From contig NZ_JASZYB010000001.1 in NCBI RefSeq assembly GCF_030317205.1, positions 2,728,001 through 2,792,000 on the forward strand: a DNA stretch of 64,000 nt. The letters are read 5' to 3'. Both the position numbers and the translations under genes were made by a program. The stretch comes from Variovorax sp. J2L1-78. Its GTDB lineage: Bacteria; Pseudomonadota; Gammaproteobacteria; Burkholderiales; Burkholderiaceae_C. The notes below the pieces were generated by a model. It ran no database searches. It was not told the origin of the DNA and saw only the letters and a program-made list of their open reading frames with translations. This document shows, piece after piece, positions 1 through 8,123 of this stretch (the first letter of the stretch is position 1; each line of letters opens with the position of its first letter).

Positions 1-1
1 G

Positions 2-832
2 CTGCTGCTGGCGCAGGGCGGCGAGTTCGCCTTCGTGGTGTTCCAGGCGGCCGGGCCGAACGTGCTGCCGCCGGGCGTGGCGTCCTTCCTCATCGGCGCG
101 GTCGCGCTGTCGATGCTGATCTCGCCGCTGCTGCTGGTGCTGATCGATAAGTACGTGCTGCCGCGCTACAGCCGGTCGAGCGCGCCGGCGATGGAGGAGA
201 TCTCCGAGCAGCAGGAGCCCAAGGTGCTGATCTGCGGCTTCGGCCGCTACGGGCAGATCGTCGGCCGCTTGGTCAGCGCTCAGGGCATCAAGGTCACGGT
301 GCTCGACCACGACCCCGACACGGTGGCCGGCCTGCGCGAATTCGGCTTCCGCGTGTTCTACGGCGACGCGACCCGGCTCGACGTGTTGCGCACCGCGGGC
401 GCCGCGACCGCGCTCACCGTGGTGGTGGCCGTGGACGACGTGGAACAGTCGCTCGAGATCGTCGATCTGGTGCGCGAACACTTCCCGCAGGCACGGCTGG
501 TCGCGCGGGCGCGCAATGTCGGCCACCTCTACCAGCTGCAGGACCGCAAGGTCGAGTTCATCGAGCGCGAGCTGTTCGAGTCGTCGCTGCGCAGCGCCCG
601 GTCGGTGCTCGAGGTGCTGGGCTGGCCGGCGCACGAGGCACGCGAATCGGCCATGCGCTTCCGCCAGCGGAACATCAAGCTCACGGCCGACGGCTATCCG
701 CACTACAAGGACCGCGCCAAGCTCATCGCCGTCGCGAAGGAAGGCCGCCAGCAGTTCGCCGAGCAGATGGCGCGGGAACGCGAGGAGCGGCAAAAGCGCG
801 TGCGCAGCGACTGGGACCGCGCCGACGACTGA
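2..832 (+). CDS. Kef-type K+/H+ antiporter, C-terminal part (partial)
   Basis: Only the last 276 residues lie in the window; the gene begins upstream. The visible part opens inside the membrane domain with the QGGEFAF motif typical of KefB/KefC (CPA2) antiporters. One more hydrophobic helix follows, then a cytosolic TrkA-N (RCK) domain starting near visible residue 74 with the nucleotide-binding GFGRYG loop. The charged C-terminal tail is typical of this family. The likely role is glutathione- or NAD-gated potassium efflux at the inner membrane. KefB, KefC or a related CPA2 member cannot be told apart from this fragment. Confidence 0.88.
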   Translation: MLLAQGGEFAFVVFQAAGPNVLPPGVASFLIGAVALSMLISPLLLVLIDKYVLPRYSRSSAPAMEEISEQQEPKVLICGFGRYGQIVGRLVSAQGIKVTVLDHDPDTVAGLREFGFRVFYGDATRLDVLRTAGAATALTVVVAVDDVEQSLEIVDLVREHFPQARLVARARNVGHLYQLQDRKVEFIERELFESSLRSARSVLEVLGWPAHEARESAMRFRQRNIKLTADGYPHYKDRAKLIAVAKEGRQQFAEQMAREREERQKRVRSDWDRADD

Positions 833-847
833 CCGCGCGTGGCGGGG

Positions 848-1711
848 CTACTTCAGGCCCAGCAGCCGGACCGCGTTGTCCTTCAGGATGCCGGGCATCA
901 CCTCGGGCTTGAAGCCGGCCTCGAGGAAGTCCTTCATCCAGCGGTCGGGCGTGATGAGCGGGTAGTCGCTGCCGAACAGGATGCGGTCCTTCAGCAGCGT
1001 GTTGGCGTATTGCACGAGCTGCTTGGGGAAGTACTTCGGGCTCCAGCCCGACAGGTCGATCCAGACGTTGGGCTTGTGCGTGGCCACCGACAGCGCCTCG
1101 TCCTGCCAGGGGAAGCTGGGATGCGCCATGATGATCTGCATGTCGGGGAAGTCGATGGCGACGTCGTCCAGGTGCATGGGGTTGCTGTACTCCAGCCGCA
1201 GCCCGCCGCCGCAGCGCATGCCCGAGCCGATGCCGCTGTGGCCGGTGTGGAAGACGGCCGGCAGCTTGTGCTCGGCGATCACTTCGTAGAGCGGCCAGGC
1301 CATCCTGTCGTAGGGGTGGTAGCCCTGCACCGTCGGGTGGAACTTGAAGCCGCGCACGCCGTGCTCTTCGATCAGGCGCCGCACCTCGCGTGCGCCCATC
1401 TTGCCCTTGTGCGGATCGACGCTGCCGAACGCGATCATCACGTCGGGGTTCTTCTGCGCGGCCTCGGCGATCTCCTCGTTCGGGATGCGGCGCCGGCCGA
1501 GGTTGCTCTCGGCATCGACGCCGAACATCACGAAGCCGATCTTGCGTTCGCGGTAGTAGTCGATGCTCTCCTGTATGGTGGGCCGCTTGCTCGAACGGAA
1601 GTACTTGTCGGCCGCGCGGTCGTATTCCTCGCCGTAGTTGTCGAAGGGGTTCCAGCAGCTCACTTCGGCGTGCGTGTGGGTGTCGATGGCGACGAGGTTG
1701 GCGATGTCCAT
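848..1711 (-). CDS. Amidohydrolase-2 family hydrolase of the hydroxycinnamate cluster (CouO-like)
   Basis: This is a 287-residue metal-dependent TIM-barrel protein of the ACMSD/amidohydrolase-2 family. Visible ligand motifs are DTHTH (His12, His14), KFHP (His125), FHTGH (155-158), MAHP (His197) and GSDYP (Asp249). It has no signal peptide, so it should be cytosolic. It is divergent from the enoyl-CoA hydratase/CoA-ligase operon across a 102-bp gap holding a perfect inverted repeat. From memory of the Rhodococcus cou genes, an amidohydrolase (CouO) works there with a CoA ligase, hydratase, dehydrogenase and MarR regulator to cleave the beta-keto thioester. The same gene set here suggests a carbon-carbon hydrolase, but this is inference; decarboxylase activity is the main alternative. 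Confidence 0.75.
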   Translation of the reverse strand: MDIANLVAIDTHTHAEVSCWNPFDNYGEEYDRAADKYFRSSKRPTIQESIDYYRERKIGFVMFGVDAESNLGRRRIPNEEIAEAAQKNPDVMIAFGSVDPHKGKMGAREVRRLIEEHGVRGFKFHPTVQGYHPYDRMAWPLYEVIAEHKLPAVFHTGHSGIGSGMRCGGGLRLEYSNPMHLDDVAIDFPDMQIIMAHPSFPWQDEALSVATHKPNVWIDLSGWSPKYFPKQLVQYANTLLKDRILFGSDYPLITPDRWMKDFLEAGFKPEVMPGILKDNAVRLLGLK

Positions 1712-1767
1712 GCTGTGTCTCCGGTTCGGGTAAACACCGACCGCTGGCGGACGTGCGGCGGTTGAAT

Positions 1768-1786
1768 TGGTTATTTTTCATAACCA
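1768..1786. promoter_or_regulatory. Perfect 7-5-7 inverted repeat, candidate MarR operator
   Basis: TGGTTAT and ATAACCA arms flank a 5-base AT-rich spacer, centred between the divergent amidohydrolase and enoyl-CoA hydratase genes. Size and symmetry suit a MarR dimer, and a MarR gene ends the operon at 10381. The assignment to that regulator is inferred. Confidence 0.6.
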
Positions 1787-1813
1787 TAATCGATGCAACT
1801 CGGGAACGCAATC

Positions 1814-2587
1814 ATGACGAACACAGACCTTCGCATCGATCACCAAGGTGATATCGCCATCATCCGCCTGACGCGCCCCGCCAAGCGCAACGCGCTGAAC
1901 GACGGGCTCATCCTGGCGCTGCGCGACGCCTTCCAGAACCTACCCGACACGGTGCGCGCGGCCGTCATCGACGGGGAGGGCCCGCACTTCTGCGCCGGGC
2001 TCGACCTGTCGGAGCTGAGCGAGCGCGACGCCGGCGCCGGCCTGCGCCATTCGCGCATGTGGCACGACGCGCTCGAGAGCATCCAGCACGGGCCGGTGCC
2101 GGTGGTGGCCGCCCTGCACGGCGCGGTGGTCGGCGGCGGGCTCGAACTGGCCAGTGCCTGCCACATCCGCGTGGCCGATGCGAGCACTTTCTACGCTCTG
2201 CCCGAAGGCAGCCGCGGCATCTTCGTGGGCGGCGGTGGCTCGGTGCGCATCCCGCGCCTGATCGGCGTGGCCCGCATGACCGACATGATGATGACCGGGC
2301 GCGTCTACAACGCCGAGGACGGCGAGCGCGTCGGCTTCGCGCAGTACCTGGTCGCCGAAGGCGCCGCGCTGGACAAGGCGGTGGAACTGGCCCAGCGCAT
2401 CGCCACCAACGCGCCGCTCACCAACTACGCGCTGATGCATGCGCTGCCCCGCATCGCCGACCAGCCGGCCGACCACGGCTACTTCACCGAAGCGCTGATG
2501 GCCGGCATCGCGCAGGACGCGCCCGAAGCGAAGGCCCGCGTCCGGGCCTTCCTCGAAGGCAAGGCCGCCAAGGTCGCCAAGGGCTGA
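1814..2587 (+). CDS. Enoyl-CoA hydratase (crotonase family), probable hydroxycinnamoyl-CoA hydratase
   Basis: This is a 257-residue crotonase-fold enzyme of normal length. It shows the oxyanion-hole segments CAGLDL (60-65) and GGGLE (107-111), and a second acidic residue at Glu131 in LPEGSRG. It probably hydrates feruloyl-/coumaroyl-CoA made by the ligase encoded 29 bases downstream. I chose the ATG giving MTNTDL; an in-frame ATG seven codons upstream is possible but would sit right against the inverted repeat at 1768-1786. Whether it stops at hydration or also performs retro-aldol cleavage to vanillin cannot be read from sequence. The SDR downstream favours hydration followed by oxidation. 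Confidence 0.85.
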   Translation: MTNTDLRIDHQGDIAIIRLTRPAKRNALNDGLILALRDAFQNLPDTVRAAVIDGEGPHFCAGLDLSELSERDAGAGLRHSRMWHDALESIQHGPVPVVAALHGAVVGGGLELASACHIRVADASTFYALPEGSRGIFVGGGGSVRIPRLIGVARMTDMMMTGRVYNAEDGERVGFAQYLVAEGAALDKAVELAQRIATNAPLTNYALMHALPRIADQPADHGYFTEALMAGIAQDAPEAKARVRAFLEGKAAKVAKG

Positions 2588-2616
2588 GCCCGCTTCACAA
2601 ACCGCAGGAGAAGAAC

Positions 2617-4515
2617 ATGCCGGAGACAACCAAAATGCCGACCACGGCAGCCGCCGGTGTTGGCGCACCCCGCTATCGGCCACTTGCGTTCGGCATCACC
2701 CGGGGGGTGCTGCGCGAGGGCGACGGCGGCGTGCAGTACCTGCAGGCCGACCAGCCGCTCGGCGCCTATGCCCACCGCATGACCGAGCGCCTGGTGCACT
2801 GGGCCGCGGTGGCGCCCGATCGCACCTTCGTCGCACGCCGGGCGCGCAATGCCGACGGCAGCAGCGGCGACTGGGTCCGCATCAGCTACCGCGAGGCGCT
2901 GCACACCGCGCGCGCCATCGGCCAGGCCCTGCTGCAGCGCGGACTCTCGCCCGAGCGGCCGGTGGCCCTGCTGAGCGAGAACAGCCTGGAGCACGCGATG
3001 CTGGCGCTCGGCTGCCTCTACGTCGGTATCCCCTACTGCCCGGTGTCGCCACCCTACTCGCTGGTCAGCAAGGACTTCGAGAAGCTGCGCCACGTGATGG
3101 CGACGCTGACACCCGGCCTGGTGTTCGCCACCGACACGCGCTATGCCAACGCCATCGCCGCCACCGTGGCACCGGAGGTCGAGGTGGTGATGAGCAGCGG
3201 CACGCTCGAAGGCCGTGCCGTCACCCCGCTGGGCGAACTGATCGCCACCGAGCCGACGTCGGCGGTCGAAGCCGCGATGCACGCGACGCACCCCGGCACC
3301 ATCACCAAGTTCCTCTTCACCTCCGGCTCCACCAAGAACCCGAAGGCCGTCATCAACACGCACCGGATGTGGTGCGCCAACCAAGCGCAGCTGCGCGCGT
3401 CGATCCCCGCGCTCGGCGACGAACCGCCGGTGCTGGTCGACTGGCTGCCCTGGAACCACACCTTCGGCGGCAACCACAACGTGGGCATCGTGCTGGACAA
3501 CGGCGGCACGCTCTACATCGACGACGGCCGGCCGACGCCGAACGGCATCGCCGAGACGCTGCGCAACCTGCGCGAGATCGCGCCCACCGTCTACTTCAAC
3601 GTGCCCACCGGCTTCGAGTACATCACCCAGGCGATGGCCGAGGACGCCGTCCTGCGCAAGACGCTGCTGTCGCGCTGCAAGCTGTTCTTCTACGCCGGCG
3701 CCGCGCTGCCGCAATCGCTGTGGGACGACCTGCACCGCATCCAGGAAGCCGAGCTCGGCGAACGCCTGGTCATCGGCACCGGGCTGGGCATGACCGAATC
3801 CGGCCCCTTCGGCCTGTACATCACCCGCCCCGAAGTGCGCACCGGCGACCTGGGGCTGCCCACGGCCGGCATGGAGATCAAGCTGGTGCCGGTGGACGGC
3901 AAGACCGAGATCCGCTACCGCGGCCCGAACGTGACGCCGGGCTACTGGCGCCTGCCCGAGGCCACGCACGAGGCCTTCGACGAGGAAGGCTTCTTCCGCA
4001 CCGGCGACGCCGTGACATGGATCGACCCGACCGACATCCACCTGGGCCTGCGCTTCGACGGCCGCATCGCGGAAGACTTCAAGCTCGCCACCGGCACCTT
4101 CGTGAGCGTCGGGCCGCTGCGCGCCAAGATCATCGCCTTCGGTGCGCCCTACGTGCAGGACGCGGTGCTCACCGGCATCAACCTGAAGGAAGTCGGCGCG
4201 CTGATCTTCCCGACCCAGGCGGTGCGCGAGCTCGCCGGCCTGCCCGCCGACGCGCCCATGCGTGCGGTGGTGGACAGCCCGGCGGTGCAGCTGCACTTCC
4301 AGAAGGTGCTCGACCGGCTGGCGGCCGACGCCACCGGCAGCGCGAACCGCATCGCCCGCGCGGCACTGGTGGCGGAGCCGCCGTCGATCGACAAGGGCGA
4401 GGTCACCGACAAGGGTTCCATCAACCAGCGCGCCGTGCTCCAGCACCGCGATGCGCAGGTGCAGGCGCTGCACACCGACGCCCTGCCCTTCACCCTGAAG
4501 CCGCAGTGGCAGTGA
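2617..4515 (+). CDS. Feruloyl-CoA synthetase (AMP-forming hydroxycinnamate-CoA ligase)
   Basis: This is a 632-residue ANL-superfamily enzyme that activates ferulate/coumarate to CoA thioesters with ATP. The phosphate-binding loop FTSGSTKNPK lies at about 234-243. The A5 motif GMTESGP is at 391-397, FRTGD follows further on, and a C-terminal TDKGSINQ segment supplies the usual A10 lysine. The start ATG follows a GGAG box. The roughly 630-residue length and N-terminal RPLAFG region match the feruloyl-CoA synthase subfamily rather than shorter 4CL-like ligases. It is co-transcribed with the hydratase and SDR. Exact substrate range is not visible. Confidence 0.88.
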   Translation: MPETTKMPTTAAAGVGAPRYRPLAFGITRGVLREGDGGVQYLQADQPLGAYAHRMTERLVHWAAVAPDRTFVARRARNADGSSGDWVRISYREALHTARAIGQALLQRGLSPERPVALLSENSLEHAMLALGCLYVGIPYCPVSPPYSLVSKDFEKLRHVMATLTPGLVFATDTRYANAIAATVAPEVEVVMSSGTLEGRAVTPLGELIATEPTSAVEAAMHATHPGTITKFLFTSGSTKNPKAVINTHRMWCANQAQLRASIPALGDEPPVLVDWLPWNHTFGGNHNVGIVLDNGGTLYIDDGRPTPNGIAETLRNLREIAPTVYFNVPTGFEYITQAMAEDAVLRKTLLSRCKLFFYAGAALPQSLWDDLHRIQEAELGERLVIGTGLGMTESGPFGLYITRPEVRTGDLGLPTAGMEIKLVPVDGKTEIRYRGPNVTPGYWRLPEATHEAFDEEGFFRTGDAVTWIDPTDIHLGLRFDGRIAEDFKLATGTFVSVGPLRAKIIAFGAPYVQDAVLTGINLKEVGALIFPTQAVRELAGLPADAPMRAVVDSPAVQLHFQKVLDRLAADATGSANRIARAALVAEPPSIDKGEVTDKGSINQRAVLQHRDAQVQALHTDALPFTLKPQWQ

Positions 4516-4546
4516 CCCACCCCGACCCGACGAAGGAGACGAGACC

Positions 4547-5320
4547 ATGAAGATCGACGGACAAGCCGCCCTGGTGACCGGTGGCGCCTCGGGCCTGGGC
4601 GAAGCCACGGCCCGCGAACTGGCCCGGCTGGGCGCGAAGGTGGCGGTGCTCGACCGCAACATCGACCGCGCGCGGCAGGTGGCCGCCGACATCGGTGGCA
4701 GCGCCCATGCCTGCGACATCACCGACACCGCGAGCGTCGAGGCCGCGCTCGAGGCCGCCGCCGCGGCGCACGGGCCCGCGCGCATCCTGATGAACGTGGC
4801 GGGCATCGGCAGCGCCAAGCGCATCGTCGGCAAGGACGGCAGCGCGGCGCCGCTGGAGGACTTCTCCAAGGTGATCACGGTCAACCTGATCGGCACCTAC
4901 AACATGAGCCGCCTGTTCGCGGCGCGCTGCGCGAAGCTCGACCCGCTGGACGGCAAGGATGGCGAAGGGCGCGGCGTGATGGTGTTCACCGCCTCGGTCG
5001 CGGCCTTCGACGGCCAGGTCGGCCAGCAGGCCTACAGCGCGTCGAAGGGCGGCCTGGTCGGCATGACGCTGCCGATGGCGCGTGACCTGGCGCAGCACGG
5101 CATCCGCGTGTGCACCGTGGCGCCGGGCATCTTCGCCACGCCACTGCTGCTCGAGCTGCCCGAGCCGGTGCAGCAGTCGCTGGCGGCATCGATCCCCTTT
5201 CCGCCGCGGCTGGGCAAGCCGTCGGAGTTCGCCGAGCTGGCCTGCCACATCGTGACCAACGGGCACCTCAACGGCGAGGTGATCCGCCTCGACGGCGCGC
5301 TGCGCATGGCGCCGCGCTGA
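4547..5320 (+). CDS. SDR-family 3-hydroxyacyl-CoA dehydrogenase (type 2-like)
   Basis: This 257-residue short-chain dehydrogenase has the Rossmann glycine motif TGGASGLG at 11-18. It also shows an NVAG structural motif and a Ser150/Tyr163/Lys167 catalytic set (YSASK). Its closest pattern is HSD10-like 3-hydroxyacyl-CoA dehydrogenases. Placed directly behind the CoA ligase and hydratase, it most likely oxidises the 3-hydroxy-3-arylpropionyl-CoA formed by hydration of feruloyl-CoA to the beta-keto thioester. An AAGGAG ribosome-binding site sits eight bases before the ATG. No thiolase follows in this operon. Confidence 0.83.
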   Translation: MKIDGQAALVTGGASGLGEATARELARLGAKVAVLDRNIDRARQVAADIGGSAHACDITDTASVEAALEAAAAAHGPARILMNVAGIGSAKRIVGKDGSAAPLEDFSKVITVNLIGTYNMSRLFAARCAKLDPLDGKDGEGRGVMVFTASVAAFDGQVGQQAYSASKGGLVGMTLPMARDLAQHGIRVCTVAPGIFATPLLLELPEPVQQSLAASIPFPPRLGKPSEFAELACHIVTNGHLNGEVIRLDGALRMAPR

Positions 5321-5366
5321 CCGCAGCGGGGCCACCCCCCATCCATCCACAGAAGGAGACACAGCC

Positions 5367-7091
5367 ATGACGATCGATCGTTTTTCGCGCCTGCGTCAGT
5401 GGGCTTCCGCCTCGCCGCTGCTGCTGCTCGCGGCCTGCGGCGGCGGCTCGGATGGCGGCAGTTCCTCGGCGGCGGAGCCATTGCCGCGACTGTCCGCCGC
5501 TACCCCGGCGAGCCTGCAGAAATGCGCCGAACTCGCGAGCCAGTTCAACTTCGCAGCCACCACGGTGACGGCCGCCGCGCTGGTGCCGGCCGGCACGCTC
5601 AAGATCGCCGGCCAGGACGTCGGCGAGCATTGCCGCGTGACGGGCCGCATGAACGACCGGGTGAGCGCGGTCGACGGCCGCAGCTATGCCATCGGCTTCG
5701 AGATGCGCCTGCCGCGCAACTGGAACGGCCGCTTCTTCTACCAGGCCAACGGCGGGCTCGACGGCAGCATCGGCGTCGCCAGCGGCGGCATCGGCGGCGG
5801 CGGTCCGCTGAACAACGCGCTGAACATGGGCTTCGCGGTGCTGAGCTCGGACGCAGGCCATGCCGGCGCGCTCGGCCCCTTCTTCGGCCTCGATCCGCAG
5901 GCCCGCCTCGACTACGGCTACCGCGCCGTCGGCACGCTCACGCCGATGGCCAAGGGCGCGATCCAGGCCGCGTATGGCAAGGCACCCGATCGCTCTTACA
6001 TCGGTGGCTGTTCCAACGGCGGCCGCCATGCGATGGTCGCCGCGTCCCGCTACGCCGACCAGTACGACGGCGTGCTGGCGGGCAACCCCGGCACCCGCCT
6101 GCCGCTGGCGGCCATCGCGAACATCGCCGGTGCGCAGGCCTACAACGCCCTCGCCACCACGCCCGGTGATCCGGCCACCGGCTTCACCGTCGCCGAGCGC
6201 ACGCTGGTGAGCCAGGCGGTGCTGGCCCGCTGTGATGCGCTCGATGGCGCCGCCGACGGGCTGGTGCAGGACACCGCCGCCTGCCAGGCCAGCTTCGACC
6301 TGGCGCGCGACGTGCCGACCTGCAGCGGCACGCGCGACGGCAGCTGCCTCAGCGCCGCGCAGAAGAACAGCATCGCGCGCCTGTTCCAGGGCGCGATCAC
6401 CGGCAGCGGCAAGACGATCTATGCCAGCTTCCCCTACGACGCGGGCCTGGCGACGAACGGCTGGGCCGGCTGGAAGTTCGCCAACTCGCTGAACCTCGAT
6501 TCGGGCGCGGTCGCGTTCGTGTGGCAGGTGCCACCGGAGAACCCGACCGGCTTCAACGGGCCGGCCTTCTCGCTCACCAGCAACCTGGACAGCCTGCTCA
6601 CGAAGATCCAGGCGACCGACGCGGTCTACACCGAGAACGCGCTCTCCTTCATGACGCCGCCCAATTACGGCAAGCTGCCGGCGCTGAAGCAGCGCGGCGC
6701 GAAGCTCATGGTCTACCACGGCACATCCGACCCGATCTTCTCCAGCGACGACAGCGTCGACTGGTACCAGAAGCTGCGCGCCGACAACGCAGGTGATGCC
6801 GCCAACTTCGCGCGGCTCTACCTGGTGCCGGGCATGAACCATTGCAGCGGCGGCCCGGCCACCGAGCAGTTCGACATGCTGAGCGCCCTGGTGAGCTGGG
6901 TCGAGCAAGGGCAGGCGCCCGAACGCGTGCTCGCCACCGCGCGCGGTGCCGGCAACGCCGGCGGCGTCAATGCCGACGTGCCGGCGAGTTGGGCGCCCAA
7001 CCGCAGTCGTCCCCTGTGCCCCTATCCGCAGGTCGCCCGCTACAACGGCGTGGGCAGTCTGGAAGACGCCGCCAGCTTCAGCTGCCGCTGA
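5367..7091 (+). CDS. Tannase/feruloyl esterase family lipoprotein
   Basis: This 574-residue protein starts with a lipoprotein signal (LAAC lipobox, Cys24) followed by a Gly/Ser-rich tether. The tannase alpha/beta-hydrolase domain shows the nucleophile in GGCSNGG (Ser216), an acid in GTSDP (Asp455) and the histidine in MNHCSGG (His492). The cysteines flanking Ser216 and His492 could form the family's characteristic disulfide. It should hydrolyse ester-bound hydroxycinnamates at the cell surface or in the periplasm, feeding free acids to the operon's CoA ligase. Family members also act on gallate esters and on PET-like monoesters (MHETase), so substrate is uncertain. Confidence 0.87.
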   Translation: MTIDRFSRLRQWASASPLLLLAACGGGSDGGSSSAAEPLPRLSAATPASLQKCAELASQFNFAATTVTAAALVPAGTLKIAGQDVGEHCRVTGRMNDRVSAVDGRSYAIGFEMRLPRNWNGRFFYQANGGLDGSIGVASGGIGGGGPLNNALNMGFAVLSSDAGHAGALGPFFGLDPQARLDYGYRAVGTLTPMAKGAIQAAYGKAPDRSYIGGCSNGGRHAMVAASRYADQYDGVLAGNPGTRLPLAAIANIAGAQAYNALATTPGDPATGFTVAERTLVSQAVLARCDALDGAADGLVQDTAACQASFDLARDVPTCSGTRDGSCLSAAQKNSIARLFQGAITGSGKTIYASFPYDAGLATNGWAGWKFANSLNLDSGAVAFVWQVPPENPTGFNGPAFSLTSNLDSLLTKIQATDAVYTENALSFMTPPNYGKLPALKQRGAKLMVYHGTSDPIFSSDDSVDWYQKLRADNAGDAANFARLYLVPGMNHCSGGPATEQFDMLSALVSWVEQGQAPERVLATARGAGNAGGVNADVPASWAPNRSRPLCPYPQVARYNGVGSLEDAASFSCR

Positions 7092-7115
7092 GCCATTCAC
7101 CCAGGAGACAACGCC

Positions 7116-8105
7116 ATGCCACATCGTCGCCACTTCCTCCACACCCTCGGCAGCGCCGCCGCCCTCGGCGCGCTGGCCCCGTTCTCGGCGCTGGCCCAGG
7201 GTCTCGACCAGGTGAAGATCCTCTACGGCTTCCCGCCCGGCAGTGCCGGCGACAGCGTGGCCCGCCGCGTGGCCGAGAAGCTGGCCGGCACGGCGTACAC
7301 CAAGAACCCGGGCGTGGTCGAGAACAAGCCGGGCGCCGGCGGCCGCATCGCGATCGAGACGCTCAAGGCCTCGCCGGCCGACGGCTCGGTGCTGGCACTG
7401 GCGCCGGTCTCGGCATTGGCCGTGTACCCGCACATCTACCCCAAGCTGAGCTACAAGCCGGACGACGTGACCCAGGTCTCGATCGGCGCGGTGATGTTCC
7501 ATGGCCTGGCGGTGGGCCCGGCGGTGCCGGCCGAAGTGAAGACGCTCAAGGACTTCCTGGCCTGGGCCAAGGCGAACCCGGACAAGGCCAACTACGGTTC
7601 GCCCGGGGCCGGCTCGATGCCGCACCTGCTGGGCGCCCTGCTCGGCCTGCGCGCCGGCGTGCCGCTGCGTCACGTGCCCTACCGCGGCACCGTGCCCAGC
7701 ATCACCGACCTGGTCGGCGGCCAGGTGTCGGCCGCGATGAACCCGAGCGGTGACTACCTGCAGTACATGAAGGCCGGCCGCGTGCGGGTGCTGGCCACCT
7801 CGGGCAGGCAGCGCTCGCCCTACCTGCCCGACGTGCCGACCTTCACCGAACTGGGTTACCCCGACGTCACGTCGGAAGAATGGTTCGGCTTCTATGCGCC
7901 GGCCCGCACCCCCGCGGCCACGCTGGCCAATGCCAACGCCGCCATCCACCAGGCGCTCAAGGACAAGGCGGTGATCGATTCGCTCGCGCTGGTCGGCCTG
8001 CTGGCACACCCCAGCAGCGCCCAGGAGATGGCCGCCGACCAGAAGGCGGAATTCGAGCGCTGGGCGCCGCTGGTCAAGCAGATCGGCTTCACCGCCGAGT
8101 CCTGA
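7116..8105 (+). CDS. Bug/TctC-family periplasmic solute-binding protein
   Basis: This is a 329-residue protein of normal Bug length with an N-terminal export signal ending near residue 28 (SALAQ). The RRHFLHT start is Tat-like. Family features include YGFPPGSAGD near the start of the mature protein, VENKPGAGG and the HVPYRG segment. It lies between the feruloyl esterase and an acyl-CoA dehydrogenase in one operon, so it probably binds a phenylpropanoid or a related carboxylate. No TctA/TctB membrane partner is encoded nearby. It would have to use permeases elsewhere or act as a sensor. Confidence 0.88.
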   Translation: MPHRRHFLHTLGSAAALGALAPFSALAQGLDQVKILYGFPPGSAGDSVARRVAEKLAGTAYTKNPGVVENKPGAGGRIAIETLKASPADGSVLALAPVSALAVYPHIYPKLSYKPDDVTQVSIGAVMFHGLAVGPAVPAEVKTLKDFLAWAKANPDKANYGSPGAGSMPHLLGALLGLRAGVPLRHVPYRGTVPSITDLVGGQVSAAMNPSGDYLQYMKAGRVRVLATSGRQRSPYLPDVPTFTELGYPDVTSEEWFGFYAPARTPAATLANANAAIHQALKDKAVIDSLALVGLLAHPSSAQEMAADQKAEFERWAPLVKQIGFTAES

Positions 8106-8123
8106 AACCGCCGCACCGCCACG

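Noticed and set aside
2479..4896. An 805-codon open frame on the minus strand
   Set aside because: It is antisense to the feruloyl-CoA synthetase and its composition is that of a shadow frame.
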